Positions 1-8,929 of a stretch of DNA of 48,771 nucleotides are shown one piece after another. Source of the stretch: an uncultured Bacteroidia bacterium (lineage in GTDB: Bacteria > Bacteroidota > Bacteroidia > Bacteroidales > F082). The position numbers and the translations under genes were made by a program. The notes under the pieces are model-generated. The model was not told where the DNA came from. It did no database searches and saw only the letters and a program-made list of their open reading frames with translations. The DNA is taken from positions 1 to 48,771 of the forward strand of contig CACXQV010000030.1 of the NCBI GenBank assembly GCA_902769875.1, given 5' to 3'. The first letter of the stretch is position 1, and each line of letters starts with the position of its first letter.

Positions 1-3000
1 AGTCGACGGGGCTTGTGGTCACGTTGTAGGTGATGTTGATCGGGTTGCCCTGGACGGGAGCCGTAATGGTTTGGTAACCATCCTTGGCGGCTTGGCCGTT
101 GTAACTACCGGCATACACAGCGCCGCTGTAGTAACCTTGGGCGTTGGTGGTGAAGTTGTAGGTATGGTTCACACCAAACTCGTCAGGACCAACCATGGTG
201 ACGGTGGCGCCGGCGATGCCGGTGGTGCCGTCTTGCTCGTAGACGTGACCATCAACGTTGCCACGGCCAGAGACCTTCACGTTCACGGTGTTCGAAGGAG
301 CGCTTTCGCCTTCATCGTACACGGCAGTGACATAATAGGTGTAGCCACCCATGTTGTACGGCAGAGGACCGTCGGTGTAGGTGGAGTTGCTGATGTTGTT
401 CACCTGAGTGCTGCCAATCAATTCGCCGTCGCGGTACACATTGTACTTACGATAGGTGCGGTCGACAACAGCAGTCCAGTTGAGGACGATGGTCTCATCA
501 TTGAACACGGTCTCGTCGACAGCGGTCAGGTTCTGAGGCACATTGAGGTGAGTGGTGAAGCCCCAGTGAGCGCTCTCGATGCCATCTTGGCAAGCGCCGC
601 CGTTGCGGAATACCACATACCAGAAATAGTTGTTGTTGTTCCAGAGGTTGCGGACAGTGAAGCTACCAGTGGCGCCAGTCACAGGAGTCCAGTCGGAGAT
701 GACGGTCTGCGGGTGGTTGGGCTGCGGATAGTAAGTGCTGCCGAAGACCACTTGATATTCGGTGGCGTTGGCAGGATTGTTCCACTTCAGCGTAACGCTG
801 GCGGGTTCAATCTCGTCCTCATTGTCGGCAGGCATAGGATTGAAAGCAAAGCCTTCAACCTGCGGGCAAGGCATATCCTCGGCGTTGATGGTGACCTCGA
901 AGTCAGCATCGGTCGAAGAAGCGACCAAGTAGTAGGTGCCGGCAGCAACGGGAGCGTTGGTAATGACGGGGCCGTAGCTGATTTCGCCAGCGGGCTGGGC
1001 ACCACCGTTAGTGGCCTCGACAACGATATCGTCGATAGCAACGCCGTAACCATAGTGGTCATACATCATGAAGCCAAGTTCGTAGTTGGCTGCAAGGCCA
1101 GCGAGAGCGATGGTGTTTTCGGTCCATTCAGAATGGGCAGCCGTAGTATAGAACAATTCGTTCCAAGCACCACCATTGACGCGGTAATAAACACCAAACT
1201 CGTCGATGTCGCCAAGCCAGCTCCTGTTGATATAGGCAAAGCTGAGGGTGGCTTCGGTAGCGCCGCTCAAATCCATGGCGGGAGAAACAAGGTAAGTCTC
1301 GTTCAAATTCGATGAGTGAGTGCACATGGCATTGTAGGAGCCAGAGTGGGCACCCGTGCTGGTGGAATAGTCACCAGTACCGACAACCCAAACATTGTCG
1401 CCTTCGCTATGCCAATTCAAAGGCATAGTGCCATCTTCGAAACCTTCTTCCAAAACAACGTCACCGCTACGGTTGCCACGGGCAGCCTTCATGATGACGT
1501 TCGGGCGGGTTGTGCTGGTGTACATCGTGTTGGCAACAGTCGGGTCGTATGCGCCGCTGTCCTGATAACGATAAGCCATAGCAGTGAAAGGCATGCTACC
1601 AGTGGCTTGCCAATACACAGTGCTGTTCCAGCTGCCGTTGTTGCGCTGGCAGAAGATCAACACGTTGCTGTGGCCGTCCCAAGCGAAGGTGCCTTCGTTG
1701 AATACGAACTCGTTCCAGCCAATTTCGGGAGTCATGGCACCAGTGTAGACCTTGGTCATGTTGTTGACAATGTGAGAAGTCGTCGTCAGTTCGGTATCCT
1801 CGACATTGGCCATCCAGATGGTGATGCCTTGCTGGGCATAGCCCGGGGCATTAGTGGCATACCAGCTGAGGCTGGTCATAGGAGCAGTGGTCACACCGGC
1901 CTCGGCCAACTCAGTGGCGAGGTAGAGGTTCTCGGCGATGCTGTAATTATATAAGGTGTAGAAGGGGAAGTAGCCAGTAGTTGTGGTACCTTCACCGATC
2001 TGGGCCTCAAACGGAGCACCGGCAGCGCCGCCGCCAGCCATAGGACCATTGTAGTTGTTGGTAGCCATGGGGCCGCCTTCGCCATTGAAGTCCTCAGCAT
2101 AGAGGGCAACCTTGCCGTTTGCGCCGGCAGTGACTTCGGCATTCAGCACCATGTCATTGTCGAACACGAGCTTGTAGACGGCATCATAACCTTCCTCGAT
2201 TTCGGGGAAAGGCAGGGTGTAGTCGTTGTGCAAGGTCGTGGCGTGAGCCGTGGCGGGAACTTCGACGAAGGGGAAGTTGGTAGCCTCTTCGCAAGCCATT
2301 TCCCACACATCGGGAGTTTGGGGATTGTAAGGCTCGGCAGTAATCGTCCAAATGCGAGCGGTACGGGTGTCGTAGAGGGCCACAAACTGCCATTCGGTCA
2401 GGTTGGTGGTGCCAGTGTTGACGGTCACGTCAACAACATCGTTATGGTTCATAACGAGAGGCAGTTCAGGAGCAACGATGCCGAAGAAGCCATCGGGAGT
2501 GAAGTCGAGGTTGGTCACCGTGACGCGCTGGCCATCATTACGGAGTTGGAAGGTGAAAGGTTCCATCCAAGCGCCGTTCGGGCGGGTGCCCACGTTGATG
2601 GTTTCAACCTCAACGCCATTTTGCAGGGCAAAGAGTTGGTCAAGAGAGCCGCTGCCACCACCGTTGGTGGTGATGCTCAACTGGATCTGGTTCTTCACAT
2701 CCATCGTCGTACCGCTGTAGTTCGACGGGTTGGAAGGATCGTAGTTGGTGGGGTCGCTGTAAACGCGAAGGGCTTGCAAGCCGTTCGCGAGGTTGCTCGT
2801 GCCGTCGTAGGCAAACGGGGTGTCCAAAACGAAGGTTGTCCATTCGTTGGGGACCATGGTCACACTGCCTGAGAACACCAAGTCGGCAGCCGTAACCGGA
2901 ATCCAGTCAAAGTTGTCGGCAAAGGTGGTCTTGGTCGTGTTGACCAAATACAAGTCGTAGGTACGGGTTTTCTCCGTCCCACCGTTGTAGAAGGCAATGC

Positions 3001-3196
3001 TGTTGATTGTGCCAGCAGTGCCAATTTCGGCAGCAGTGTAGATCTGCTGCGTCAGAGAGTAGTTGTAAAGGGAGTAACTCGGCAGATACGAGTTTGTCGT
3101 AGTGCCACCGTCTCCAATTTCAACCACCTCAGCTCGTGCCACGCCCATAAAGGCCAGCACAAGCGTCATCATCAAAGAAAATACTTTCTTTTTCAT
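1..3196 (-). CDS. Secreted multidomain adhesin-like protein (3' end cut by window)
   Basis: About 1065 codons are open from an ATG at 3196 to the window edge without a stop, so the C-terminus is missing. Residues 1-22 form a signal peptide ending in ARA. Two related modules start near residues 27 and 398 (IGDGGTTTNSYLPSYSLYNY and IGEGTTTTGYFPFYTLYNY). Residues about 580-725 look like a cleaved-adhesin/choice-of-anchor-J jelly-roll domain (GFEDGTMPLNW, then SPAMDLSGA, ending AIDDIVVEA). Fibronectin type III-like segments follow at about 790-970. A carboxypeptidase-regulatory-like domain (GNVDGHVYEQDG) runs from about 977 to the edge. This is the usual architecture of large Bacteroidota proteins exported by T9SS, and sprA and sprE lie in the same window. 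A C-terminal T9SS sorting domain would lie outside the window. Protease activity is not supported: no catalytic domain is visible. Surface adhesion is inferred. Confidence 0.85.
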   Translation of the reverse strand, partial: MKKKVFSLMMTLVLAFMGVARAEVVEIGDGGTTTNSYLPSYSLYNYSLTQQIYTAAEIGTAGTINSIAFYNGGTEKTRTYDLYLVNTTKTTFADNFDWIPVTAADLVFSGSVTMVPNEWTTFVLDTPFAYDGTSNLANGLQALRVYSDPTNYDPSNPSNYSGTTMDVKNQIQLSITTNGGGSGSLDQLFALQNGVEVETINVGTRPNGAWMEPFTFQLRNDGQRVTVTNLDFTPDGFFGIVAPELPLVMNHNDVVDVTVNTGTTNLTEWQFVALYDTRTARIWTITAEPYNPQTPDVWEMACEEATNFPFVEVPATAHATTLHNDYTLPFPEIEEGYDAVYKLVFDNDMVLNAEVTAGANGKVALYAEDFNGEGGPMATNNYNGPMAGGGAAGAPFEAQIGEGTTTTGYFPFYTLYNYSIAENLYLATELAEAGVTTAPMTSLSWYATNAPGYAQQGITIWMANVEDTELTTTSHIVNNMTKVYTGAMTPEIGWNEFVFNEGTFAWDGHSNVLIFCQRNNGSWNSTVYWQATGSMPFTAMAYRYQDSGAYDPTVANTMYTSTTRPNVIMKAARGNRSGDVVLEEGFEDGTMPLNWHSEGDNVWVVGTGDYSTSTGAHSGSYNAMCTHSSNLNETYLVSPAMDLSGATEATLSFAYINRSWLGDIDEFGVYYRVNGGAWNELFYTTAAHSEWTENTIALAGLAANYELGFMMYDHYGYGVAIDDIVVEATNGGAQPAGEISYGPVITNAPVAAGTYYLVASSTDADFEVTINAEDMPCPQVEGFAFNPMPADNEDEIEPASVTLKWNNPANATEYQVVFGSTYYPQPNHPQTVISDWTPVTGATGSFTVRNLWNNNNYFWYVVFRNGGACQDGIESAHWGFTTHLNVPQNLTAVDETVFNDETIVLNWTAVVDRTYRKYNVYRDGELIGSTQVNNISNSTYTDGPLPYNMGGYTYYVTAVYDEGESAPSNTVNVKVSGRGNVDGHVYEQDGTTGIAGATVTMVGPDEFGVNHTYNFTTNAQGYYSGAVYAGSYNGQAAKDGYQTITAPVQGNPINITYNVTTSPVD

Positions 3197-3366
3197 AATG
3201 AAACTGATTTGGTTAATAAATAGGTGAATTAATTGATTGCTATAATTAGGAATCGCACCGCTTGTGGCGGCGCTTCGTTCTAATTCATCAGGGATTTTAC
3301 CGTGTCGATGTCGGTAGAATGTCATAAAAACGCGCTTTTAAAAGATCTTTCATTGGAAAGACATTC

Positions 3367-3431
3367 AACCCTGAGTTTACCCTTAGTCCATTTTTACCCT
3401 AATAGGACACAATATGTACCCTAATAGGGTA
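3367..3431. promoter_or_regulatory. Cluster of TACCCT repeats upstream of the adhesin gene
   Basis: The pentamer ACCCT occurs at 3368, 3379, 3396 and 3418 in the same orientation. The last copy belongs to a perfect inverted repeat, TACCCT-AAT-AGGGTA (3417-3431). The previous copy shares TACCCTAATAGG. It lies 170-230 bp upstream of the adhesin start, in a gene-free stretch, so a regulator-binding cluster is plausible but unproven. Confidence 0.4.
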
Positions 3432-3464
3432 ATAATTGATTGTTCGGATTTCGCAAGTCGCGGT

Positions 3465-3481
3465 GCATCCCGATGGGATGC
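3465..3481. repeat. Short hairpin GCATCCC-GAT-GGGATGC
   Basis: A perfect 7-bp inverted repeat with a 3-nt loop lies in the 542-bp gap between the adhesin and serine dehydratase genes. GCATCCCG recurs about 30 bp downstream. There is no T-run beside it, so it is not a typical terminator. Confidence 0.4.
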
Positions 3482-3560
3482 TCAACAACCTTTTGCATCC
3501 CGTATGGTTGTGTGCGAAACTTTGGGGCATTTCCAAAAATTGCCTGCAATTTTTATCTCA

Positions 3561-3650
3561 AATTAACTACGTTGAATCTTCGATTTCGATAAAATTCAAA
3601 TAATCAACAAAATAAAAACTCTTTAATTAACTACGTTGAATCACCGATTT
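3561..3650. repeat. Direct repeat AATTAACTACGTTGAATC, two copies 64 bp apart
   Basis: Identical 18-mers lie at 3561-3578 and 3625-3642. Each is followed 2 bp later by CGATTTC or CGATTT. A diverged copy (TTTAACTTCGTTGAATG, then CGCATTTC) lies at 47021-47048 upstream of another surface-protein cluster. No coding potential is seen in the surrounding AT-rich DNA (3197-3738). Confidence 0.45.
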
Positions 3651-3738
3651 CTCAAATTCTTGATAATTAGAAATCACCTTTAATAATTGATTGCACTTGA
3701 TCAAAAGGATTGGTCTTGGTTGACTCCAAGGAACGCTC

Positions 3739-4941
3739 CTATTGCATCTGCGCGTAGTCCCTGGCCAAGCCGCCCTGCGAAGTCTCCTTATATAAGGAAG
3801 GGATGTCCTTGCCGGTTTCCTTCATGGTTTCCACCACCTTGTCGAACGACACGCGATGGCGACCGTCTGAGAAAGTGGAATAGATGTTGGAGTCCAAGGC
3901 ACGGGCAGCGGCGTATGCGTTGCGCTCGATGCAAGGAATCTGCACAAGGCCACACACGGGGTCGCAGGTCATGCCCAAGTGATGCTCCAAAGCCATTTCG
4001 GCAGCATATTCAATCTGCGCCGGACTGCCCCCGAACAACTGGTTGGCGGCAGCGGCGGCCATGGCACAAGCCACGCCCACCTCCCCTTGGCATCCCACCT
4101 CCGCACCCGATATGGAGGCATTGGTGCGCACGATGTCGCCCACCAAACCCGCCGTCACCAAGGCGCGAAGGATGCGCTGCTCCGTGAACTCATAACTCTT
4201 GGAGAGATGATAGAGCACCGCAGGCATCACCCCGCAAGAGCCACAAGTGGGCGCCGTGACGATGACACCACCCGAAGCGTTCTCCTCCGAAACGGCCAAA
4301 GCGTAGGAATAGACCAAGCCACGGCTCTTCAAAGTATGCGTGTAGCCCGACGCCTTGATGTGGTAGGTGGCGGCCTTGCGGCTCAGGTTGAGCGGTCCGG
4401 GCAGCACGCCCTCGGCCTGCAAGCCCCGCTCGACCGCTTCGCGCATCACGCGCCACACCTCGCGCATATAGTCCTCAATCTCCTTCTGGTTCTCATATTC
4501 GTACACATATTCCCAATAGGTCCTCCCCCGCTGCTCGCACCATCCCAAGATGTCAGTCATTTTCGACAATGGGTAAAGGTCGGGCTGCTCGCTTTGCTTG
4601 CCTTCCTCGGCAAGGTTGCCGCCCCCGATGCTGAACACCTGCCACTCCCCCACCAATTCCTTGGCTTCGTTGAAAGCCTTGAAGAGCATCCCGTTGGGAT
4701 GGAAGGGCAAGATGACGTCAGGCTTCCAGACGATTTCGGTCGGGGCATGCAGGGCGCTGAGGATGGCCCAATCGGTCATGTGGCCTTTGCCTGTGGCGGC
4801 GAGGCTGCCGTAGAGTGTCACCTCGAAAGCCGAGGCATTGGGATAACGGTCGTTGAAGATGGTGGCCGCCTTTTGCGGGCCCATGGTGTGGCTGCTTGAC
4901 GGGCCTACACCTATTTTATATATGTCGCGTATGGTTTTCAT
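3739..4941 (-). CDS. sdaA: L-serine ammonia-lyase (serine dehydratase), iron-sulfur type, single chain
   Basis: Deaminates L-serine to pyruvate and ammonia in the cytoplasm using a [4Fe-4S] cluster. The 400 residues hold both the beta (N-terminal) and alpha (C-terminal) domains. The substrate-loop motif GPSSSHTMGP is at residues 13-22, and APTCGSCGVMP at 230-240. Cysteines C284, C326 and C337 have the spacing (42 and 11) of the three cluster ligands known in this family. It is slightly shorter than the E. coli enzyme, with no visible break. The ATG at 4941 is supported because MKTIRDIYKIGVGPSSSHT is the normal start of the family. A TACTTTTG promoter element ends only 5 bp upstream. It feeds pyruvate, which the PFOR in this window could use. 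The gene stands alone between the adhesin gene and a divergent tRNA. Confidence 0.95.
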   Translation of the reverse strand: MKTIRDIYKIGVGPSSSHTMGPQKAATIFNDRYPNASAFEVTLYGSLAATGKGHMTDWAILSALHAPTEIVWKPDVILPFHPNGMLFKAFNEAKELVGEWQVFSIGGGNLAEEGKQSEQPDLYPLSKMTDILGWCEQRGRTYWEYVYEYENQKEIEDYMREVWRVMREAVERGLQAEGVLPGPLNLSRKAATYHIKASGYTHTLKSRGLVYSYALAVSEENASGGVIVTAPTCGSCGVMPAVLYHLSKSYEFTEQRILRALVTAGLVGDIVRTNASISGAEVGCQGEVGVACAMAAAAANQLFGGSPAQIEYAAEMALEHHLGMTCDPVCGLVQIPCIERNAYAAARALDSNIYSTFSDGRHRVSFDKVVETMKETGKDIPSLYKETSQGGLARDYAQMQ

Positions 4942-4946
4942 GGCTG

Positions 4947-4954
4947 CAAAAGTA
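4947..4954 (-). promoter_or_regulatory. Bacteroidota -7 element TACTTTTG for serine dehydratase
   Basis: TACTTTTG on the minus strand matches the TAnnTTTG consensus. It ends 5 bp before the ATG at 4941, so the predicted transcript would have almost no leader. Confidence 0.55.
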
Positions 4955-5015
4955 CGGTTTTATTGGGGTTTGATGCTATTTTGAAGAAAAAAAAAGAAAA
5001 ATTTTCGCAAAAATG

Positions 5016-5045
5016 TTGCACCGATTGAAAAAAGTTGTACTTTTG
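5016..5045 (+). promoter_or_regulatory. Promoter of tRNA-Ala (TTG - 19 bp - TACTTTTG)
   Basis: TTG at 5016-5018 and TACTTTTG at 5038-5045 are separated by 19 bp, matching the Bacteroidota -33/-7 arrangement. The tRNA starts 15 bp downstream. Confidence 0.75.
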
Positions 5046-5060
5046 CAGCGTCAAAAGCAA

Positions 5061-5134
<74 letters not shown>

Positions 5135-5140
5135 CAAAAA

Positions 5141-5172
5141 ACCACCGCTGAAGTTTCGGCGGTGTTTTTTTT
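5141..5172 (+). terminator. Rho-independent terminator after tRNA-Ala
   Basis: CACCGC and GCGGTG form a stem followed by eight T residues (5165-5172), starting 7 bp after the tRNA. Confidence 0.85.
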
Positions 5173-5376
5173 GTCATTATCGCCACACATTCTGTAGTCT
5201 CTCAACTTCCAAATGCAATTTCTCAGGATTCTGGTTGACAAGTCTTTGCAAGTTGAAAAGTTTCCATTGGACGGAGGGCTTTGCCTGCGTTTTCACCATT
5301 TATTTGCCGAAATTTTTCTCTGGTATTCGTGATTTTTGCGAATTTGGAGAAAAATTTTAGGCAAATTCCCACATCA

Positions 5377-6969
5377 TTAGTTGGATTCGCGCAGCTCCTC
5401 CAACGCCCGCTGCAAAATCTCGTCCATCGGGGCATAGATGGGATAAAAAACCTCGTCATCGAAAAGGTTGCGGGCGATATAGGCCTTCAAAAGGATGTTT
5501 GCCTCGCGGCGAGCCACTTGCTTCTGTTCTTCCGTTCCCTTGATTTTTTTGGCGTCGGCTTGCTTCACCAACTCGTCGAACATCGCATCGCTCACCGCAA
5601 ACGAGCGGTCGAAAGCCGCCACGGTCTTGTATTGTTGCAGCTGCCGACGGTGACGGTCGGTATAGTCGAAGGCATACTGATAGAGCAAGCCTTGGTTGGC
5701 GATGCGATTGAAGTAATACTCAAGGCTGTCGTCGACGAGCGGCACATAGATGTCGGGCATAATGCCGCCACCGCCGTAAACGGTCTTTCCCTTCGGTGTG
5801 GTGAACTTCAGCGAGTCGGCGAAATGGATGCTGTCGGGATGGAACATCTCACCGTTGGTGTAACGGTCGAATGATTCGAACAAGTATTTTTCGCGGTCGC
5901 CATCGAAAGGCTTTTGGATGCAACGCCCGGTGGGTGTGTAATAACGCGCCACGGTGAGGCGGATGGCCGATTGGTCGCTGAGTATGATCTGCTCCTGCAC
6001 CAATCCCTTGCCGAATGAACGCCTTCCGATAATTGTGCCACGGTCGTTGTCTTGTATGGCACCTGCCACAATCTCGCTTGCGCTCGCCGACTCGCCATCG
6101 ATGAGCACAACCACGGGGATGCCTTCCAACATGCCACGACGGCGGGCCTTCATCTCTTGCCTTTGACGGTTGCGGCCTTCGGTGTAGACAATCATGCTGC
6201 CGCGTGGAAGGAATTCGTCGGAAATGTCGACGGCAGCGCTGAGATAGCCACCCGAATTGCCGCGAAGGTCGAAAACGAGTTGCTTCATGCCTTGCTTCAA
6301 CAAGCTGCGGATGCCTTTCTTGAACTCGTCGACGGTGGTGGCCGAGAATTTGCTGAGTTTCAGATAACCGATGTTTTCGTCGATCATATAGGCGATGTCG
6401 ACGCTATAGGTCGGGATGGCGGCACGAGTGATGGTGAAATCAATCAGGTCGTCAAAGCCACGGCGCAGTATTTTCACGCGCACCTTGGTGTTTTTCGGGC
6501 CTTTCAGCTTGCGCATCACGTCTTCGTTGGTCAGCTTTTTGCTTGCCACCAAAGAGTCGTCGACATAGATGATACGGTCGCCCGCCATGATACCCACTTT
6601 CTCCGACGGTCCTCCTTTGATGACGTTGACGACGGCGATAGTGTCTCGCTCCAAGCGGAACTGCACCCCAATACCATCAAAGCTGCCCATAAGTGGGTCG
6701 TTCACCTCATTGAACTCATCAAGCGAGACGTAAGCGCTGTGCGGGTCGAGCGCATACATCATCGCGGCGATGGCTTCGTCTTGCAGCTTGTCAGAGTCGG
6801 GCACATCGACATAGTCTTGGCCGACATACCACATCACCTCGTCGAACTTGCTTCCGCCTTCGACGTTGGCAGCCGGTCTGGTGACACCTTTATTAATATA
6901 GTGCCCCACCATCAGCCCGGCCAACACCAAAAAAACAATGACAATGGGTTTCGCCCTGTTCCTATCCAT
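5377..6969 (-). CDS. S41-family carboxyl-terminal processing protease (Ctp)
   Basis: A membrane-anchored periplasmic serine protease that trims or degrades envelope proteins. From the ATG at 6969 it is 530 residues. One N-terminal membrane segment lies at about 9-24, a PDZ domain at about 95-175 (GIGVQF...GDRIIYVDD), and the S41 core after it. The catalytic pair is S296 (GESASASE) and K321 (RSFGKG), spaced 25 residues as in Prc/CtpA. A GTG directly before the ATG (6972) could extend it by one residue; ATG is preferred. It starts 15 bp after the fabD stop, so the two are probably co-transcribed. The C-terminal part beyond about 420 is helical and not recognised. Its targets cannot be told from sequence. 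Confidence 0.93.
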   Translation of the reverse strand: MDRNRAKPIVIVFLVLAGLMVGHYINKGVTRPAANVEGGSKFDEVMWYVGQDYVDVPDSDKLQDEAIAAMMYALDPHSAYVSLDEFNEVNDPLMGSFDGIGVQFRLERDTIAVVNVIKGGPSEKVGIMAGDRIIYVDDSLVASKKLTNEDVMRKLKGPKNTKVRVKILRRGFDDLIDFTITRAAIPTYSVDIAYMIDENIGYLKLSKFSATTVDEFKKGIRSLLKQGMKQLVFDLRGNSGGYLSAAVDISDEFLPRGSMIVYTEGRNRQRQEMKARRRGMLEGIPVVVLIDGESASASEIVAGAIQDNDRGTIIGRRSFGKGLVQEQIILSDQSAIRLTVARYYTPTGRCIQKPFDGDREKYLFESFDRYTNGEMFHPDSIHFADSLKFTTPKGKTVYGGGGIMPDIYVPLVDDSLEYYFNRIANQGLLYQYAFDYTDRHRRQLQQYKTVAAFDRSFAVSDAMFDELVKQADAKKIKGTEEQKQVARREANILLKAYIARNLFDDEVFYPIYAPMDEILQRALEELRESN

Positions 6970-6984
6970 CACCTATGCTGTCAA

Positions 6985-7866
6985 TCAGATGGTTGCACTC
7001 GACAATTCCAAGTTCCTGTCCACCTTGCGGAACAAGCCCTGCAAGACGGTTCCCGGCCCCACCTCAACCACTGAACGCACGCCCGTGGCCAAGATGTTGT
7101 TCATGGTTTGCGTCCACATCACGGGCGACGTGAGCTGGGCGATAAGGTTTTTCTTGATGATTTCGGGATCGTTGACCGATTGCCCCGTAACATTCTGATA
7201 AACAGGGCAAATACCTTGGTTGAAGGTGGTATCCTTGATGGCTTCGGCCAATTCGACACGGGCCGGCTCCATCAATGGACTGTGGAAAGCGCCGCCAACG
7301 CTGAGCTGCAACACGCGCTTGGCGCCAGCTTCCTTCAGCTTTTCGGAAGCGGCGGCCACACCTTCCAATGAGCCGGAAATGACCAACTGGCCTGGGCAGT
7401 TGTAGTTGGCCGGCACCACCACCTCTTTCACCGAGGCGCAAACGCTCTCGATGGTGGCATCGTCCAAACCGATGACGGCGGCCATCGTGCCCGGCTGCTG
7501 TTCGCAAGCCTTTTGCATGGCCATGGCACGCTTGCTGACCAAGCGCAAGCCGTCTTCAAAAGTCAGGACCTTGTTGGCAACGAGAGCCGAAAACTCGCCC
7601 AAGGAATGGCCGGCCACCATAGTGGGGTCGAAATCCTCAAGCAGGGCGGCCAATATGACCGAATGCAAGAAAATGGCGGGCTGGGTAACCTTGGTTTGGC
7701 GGAGATCCTCATCAGTGCCTTCAAACATCACATCCGTGATTTTGAACTTCAGGATGCTGTTGGCTTTCTTGAACATATCCTTGGCTTTGGAAGATTTGTC
7801 GAACATGTCTTTTCCCATTCCCACAAATTGGGCACCTTGGCCCGGAAAAACGTATGCTTTAATCAT
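6985..7866 (-). CDS. fabD: Malonyl-CoA:ACP transacylase (FabD)
   Basis: Transfers malonyl from CoA to acyl carrier protein at the start of fatty-acid elongation, in the cytoplasm. The 293 residues carry the family N-terminus FPGQGAQFVGMGKDMF, the nucleophile elbow GHSLGE with S88, and the histidine region GGAFHSPLM. Length is normal. The open frame extends 16 residues upstream, but the family begins at MIKAYVFPGQ, so the ATG at 7866 is chosen. No Shine-Dalgarno is seen, as is usual in this phylum. The 66-bp gap to folE holds AT-rich repeats of AATCTTTGAAT. The protease gene follows 15 bp after the stop. Confidence 0.95.
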   Translation of the reverse strand: MIKAYVFPGQGAQFVGMGKDMFDKSSKAKDMFKKANSILKFKITDVMFEGTDEDLRQTKVTQPAIFLHSVILAALLEDFDPTMVAGHSLGEFSALVANKVLTFEDGLRLVSKRAMAMQKACEQQPGTMAAVIGLDDATIESVCASVKEVVVPANYNCPGQLVISGSLEGVAAASEKLKEAGAKRVLQLSVGGAFHSPLMEPARVELAEAIKDTTFNQGICPVYQNVTGQSVNDPEIIKKNLIAQLTSPVMWTQTMNNILATGVRSVVEVGPGTVLQGLFRKVDRNLELSSATI

Positions 7867-7932
7867 TGGTATGGTGTATTTCGTATTTATGATATTCAAA
7901 GATTTAAGATTCAAAATTCAAAGATTGTTGGT

Positions 7933-8556
7933 TTAGGAGAGTTTGGTTCCTATCAATTGCAAAAACTCGGCTCGGGTTGTCTCACGCTCAAAAGCACCGA
8001 TGAAGTCGCTCGTGACCGTCACTGCGCTCTGCTTCTGCACGCCACGCATCGACATGCACAGATGCCGTGCCTCGATGACGACGGCCACGCCCAAAGGATG
8101 AAGCGCATCGTTGATGGCATTCTTGATTTGGGTGGTCAGGCGTTCTTGCACCTGCAAACGGCGCGAATAGGCCTCCACCACGCGGGCTATCTTGCTCAGC
8201 CCCGTGATGTAACCGTTGGGGATGTAGCCCACATGCGCCTTGCCGATGAAAGGCACCAAATGATGCTCGCAGAGGGAATAGACCTCTATATCCTTGACAA
8301 TCACCATCTGGCGGTAGTCCTCCTTGAACTTGGCCGACAGCAGGATTTCCATTGGGTCCTGTGTGTAGCCTTGCGTGAGAAACTGCATCGACTTGGCCAT
8401 ACGCAAAGGCGTCTTTTGAAGGCCTTCGCGTTGAGGGTCTTCACCCAGCAACTCCAAGATGGCGGCGTAATGCTCCTGAAGTTTGGCCAGTTTTTCGGTG
8501 TCGTAGTGCTCAATGGCTTCGTAGCCGAAACGCTTCCTTAGCTTTTCGTCCATCAT
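7933..8556 (-). CDS. folE: GTP cyclohydrolase I
   Basis: Converts GTP to dihydroneopterin triphosphate, the first step of folate/pterin synthesis. The 207 residues contain the zinc ligands C96 and H99 in [10 protein letters not shown] and C167 in [10 protein letters not shown]. The GTP-binding core is [20 protein letters not shown]. An upstream in-frame extension exists but would run into the bactofilin gene. The ATG at 8556 shares its A with the bactofilin stop (TGATG), which suggests translational coupling; a second ATG follows at 8553. It is the last gene of the pseudokinase-sprE-bactofilin-folE group. No functional link to those genes is obvious. Confidence 0.95.
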   Translation of the reverse strand: MMDEKLRKRFGYEAIEHYDTEKLAKLQEHYAAILELLGEDPQREGLQKTPLRMAKSMQFLTQGYTQDPMEILLSAKFKEDYRQMVIVKDIEVYSLCEHHLVPFIGKAHVGYIPNGYITGLSKIARVVEAYSRRLQVQERLTTQIKNAINDALHPLGVAVVIEARHLCMSMRGVQKQSAVTVTSDFIGAFERETTRAEFLQLIGTKLS

Positions 8557-8924
8557 CAGCCTACTTTTTGCTTTGGCATAGCCACCGACGACTGTTGGCC
8601 CATAACACATTTGCCCGTGAATTGGGCACCGACCTCTATGAGCAGTTGCTTGGTGTTCAGGTCGACTTCCACCCTCGAGGTTGACTTCAATGCGGTCAGT
8701 TCCTCGGTATTGATGTTGCCTTTGACGACGCCGGCAATCTCAGCTTGCTTGCAGTTGAGGTCGCCTTCCATGACGCCGGTTTGGCCAATCATGACCTTCC
8801 CGTTCGATTTGAGCGAACCAATCAGGTGGCCATCGATGCGGATGTCGCCATTCGACTCAATGTCGCCCTTGATGGTGGTTCCTTGTCCAAGAAGGTTGCG
8901 TGCGGATGATTCCATTATAGCCAT
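8556..8924 (-). CDS. Bactofilin (polymer-forming cytoskeletal protein)
   Basis: 122 residues, nearly all a single bactofilin beta-helix domain (about 15-110) with the regular short repeats [19 protein letters not shown] and [15 protein letters not shown]. Bactofilins polymerise without nucleotide into membrane-associated filaments that position envelope-remodelling enzymes. It starts 5 bp after the sprE stop and its own stop overlaps the folE start by one base, so the three are almost certainly one transcript. Placement after a T9SS/gliding lipoprotein and a membrane pseudokinase-like protein suggests an envelope-scaffold role; this is inference. Confidence 0.92.
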   Translation of the reverse strand: MAIMESSARNLLGQGTTIKGDIESNGDIRIDGHLIGSLKSNGKVMIGQTGVMEGDLNCKQAEIAGVVKGNINTEELTALKSTSRVEVDLNTKQLLIEVGAQFTGKCVMGQQSSVAMPKQKVG

Positions 8925-8929
8925 ATTTC

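Noticed and set aside
71-2872. Plus-strand frames of 414, 212 and 214 codons at the left end
   Set aside because: Antisense to the continuous minus-strand adhesin frame, which has a signal peptide and domains.
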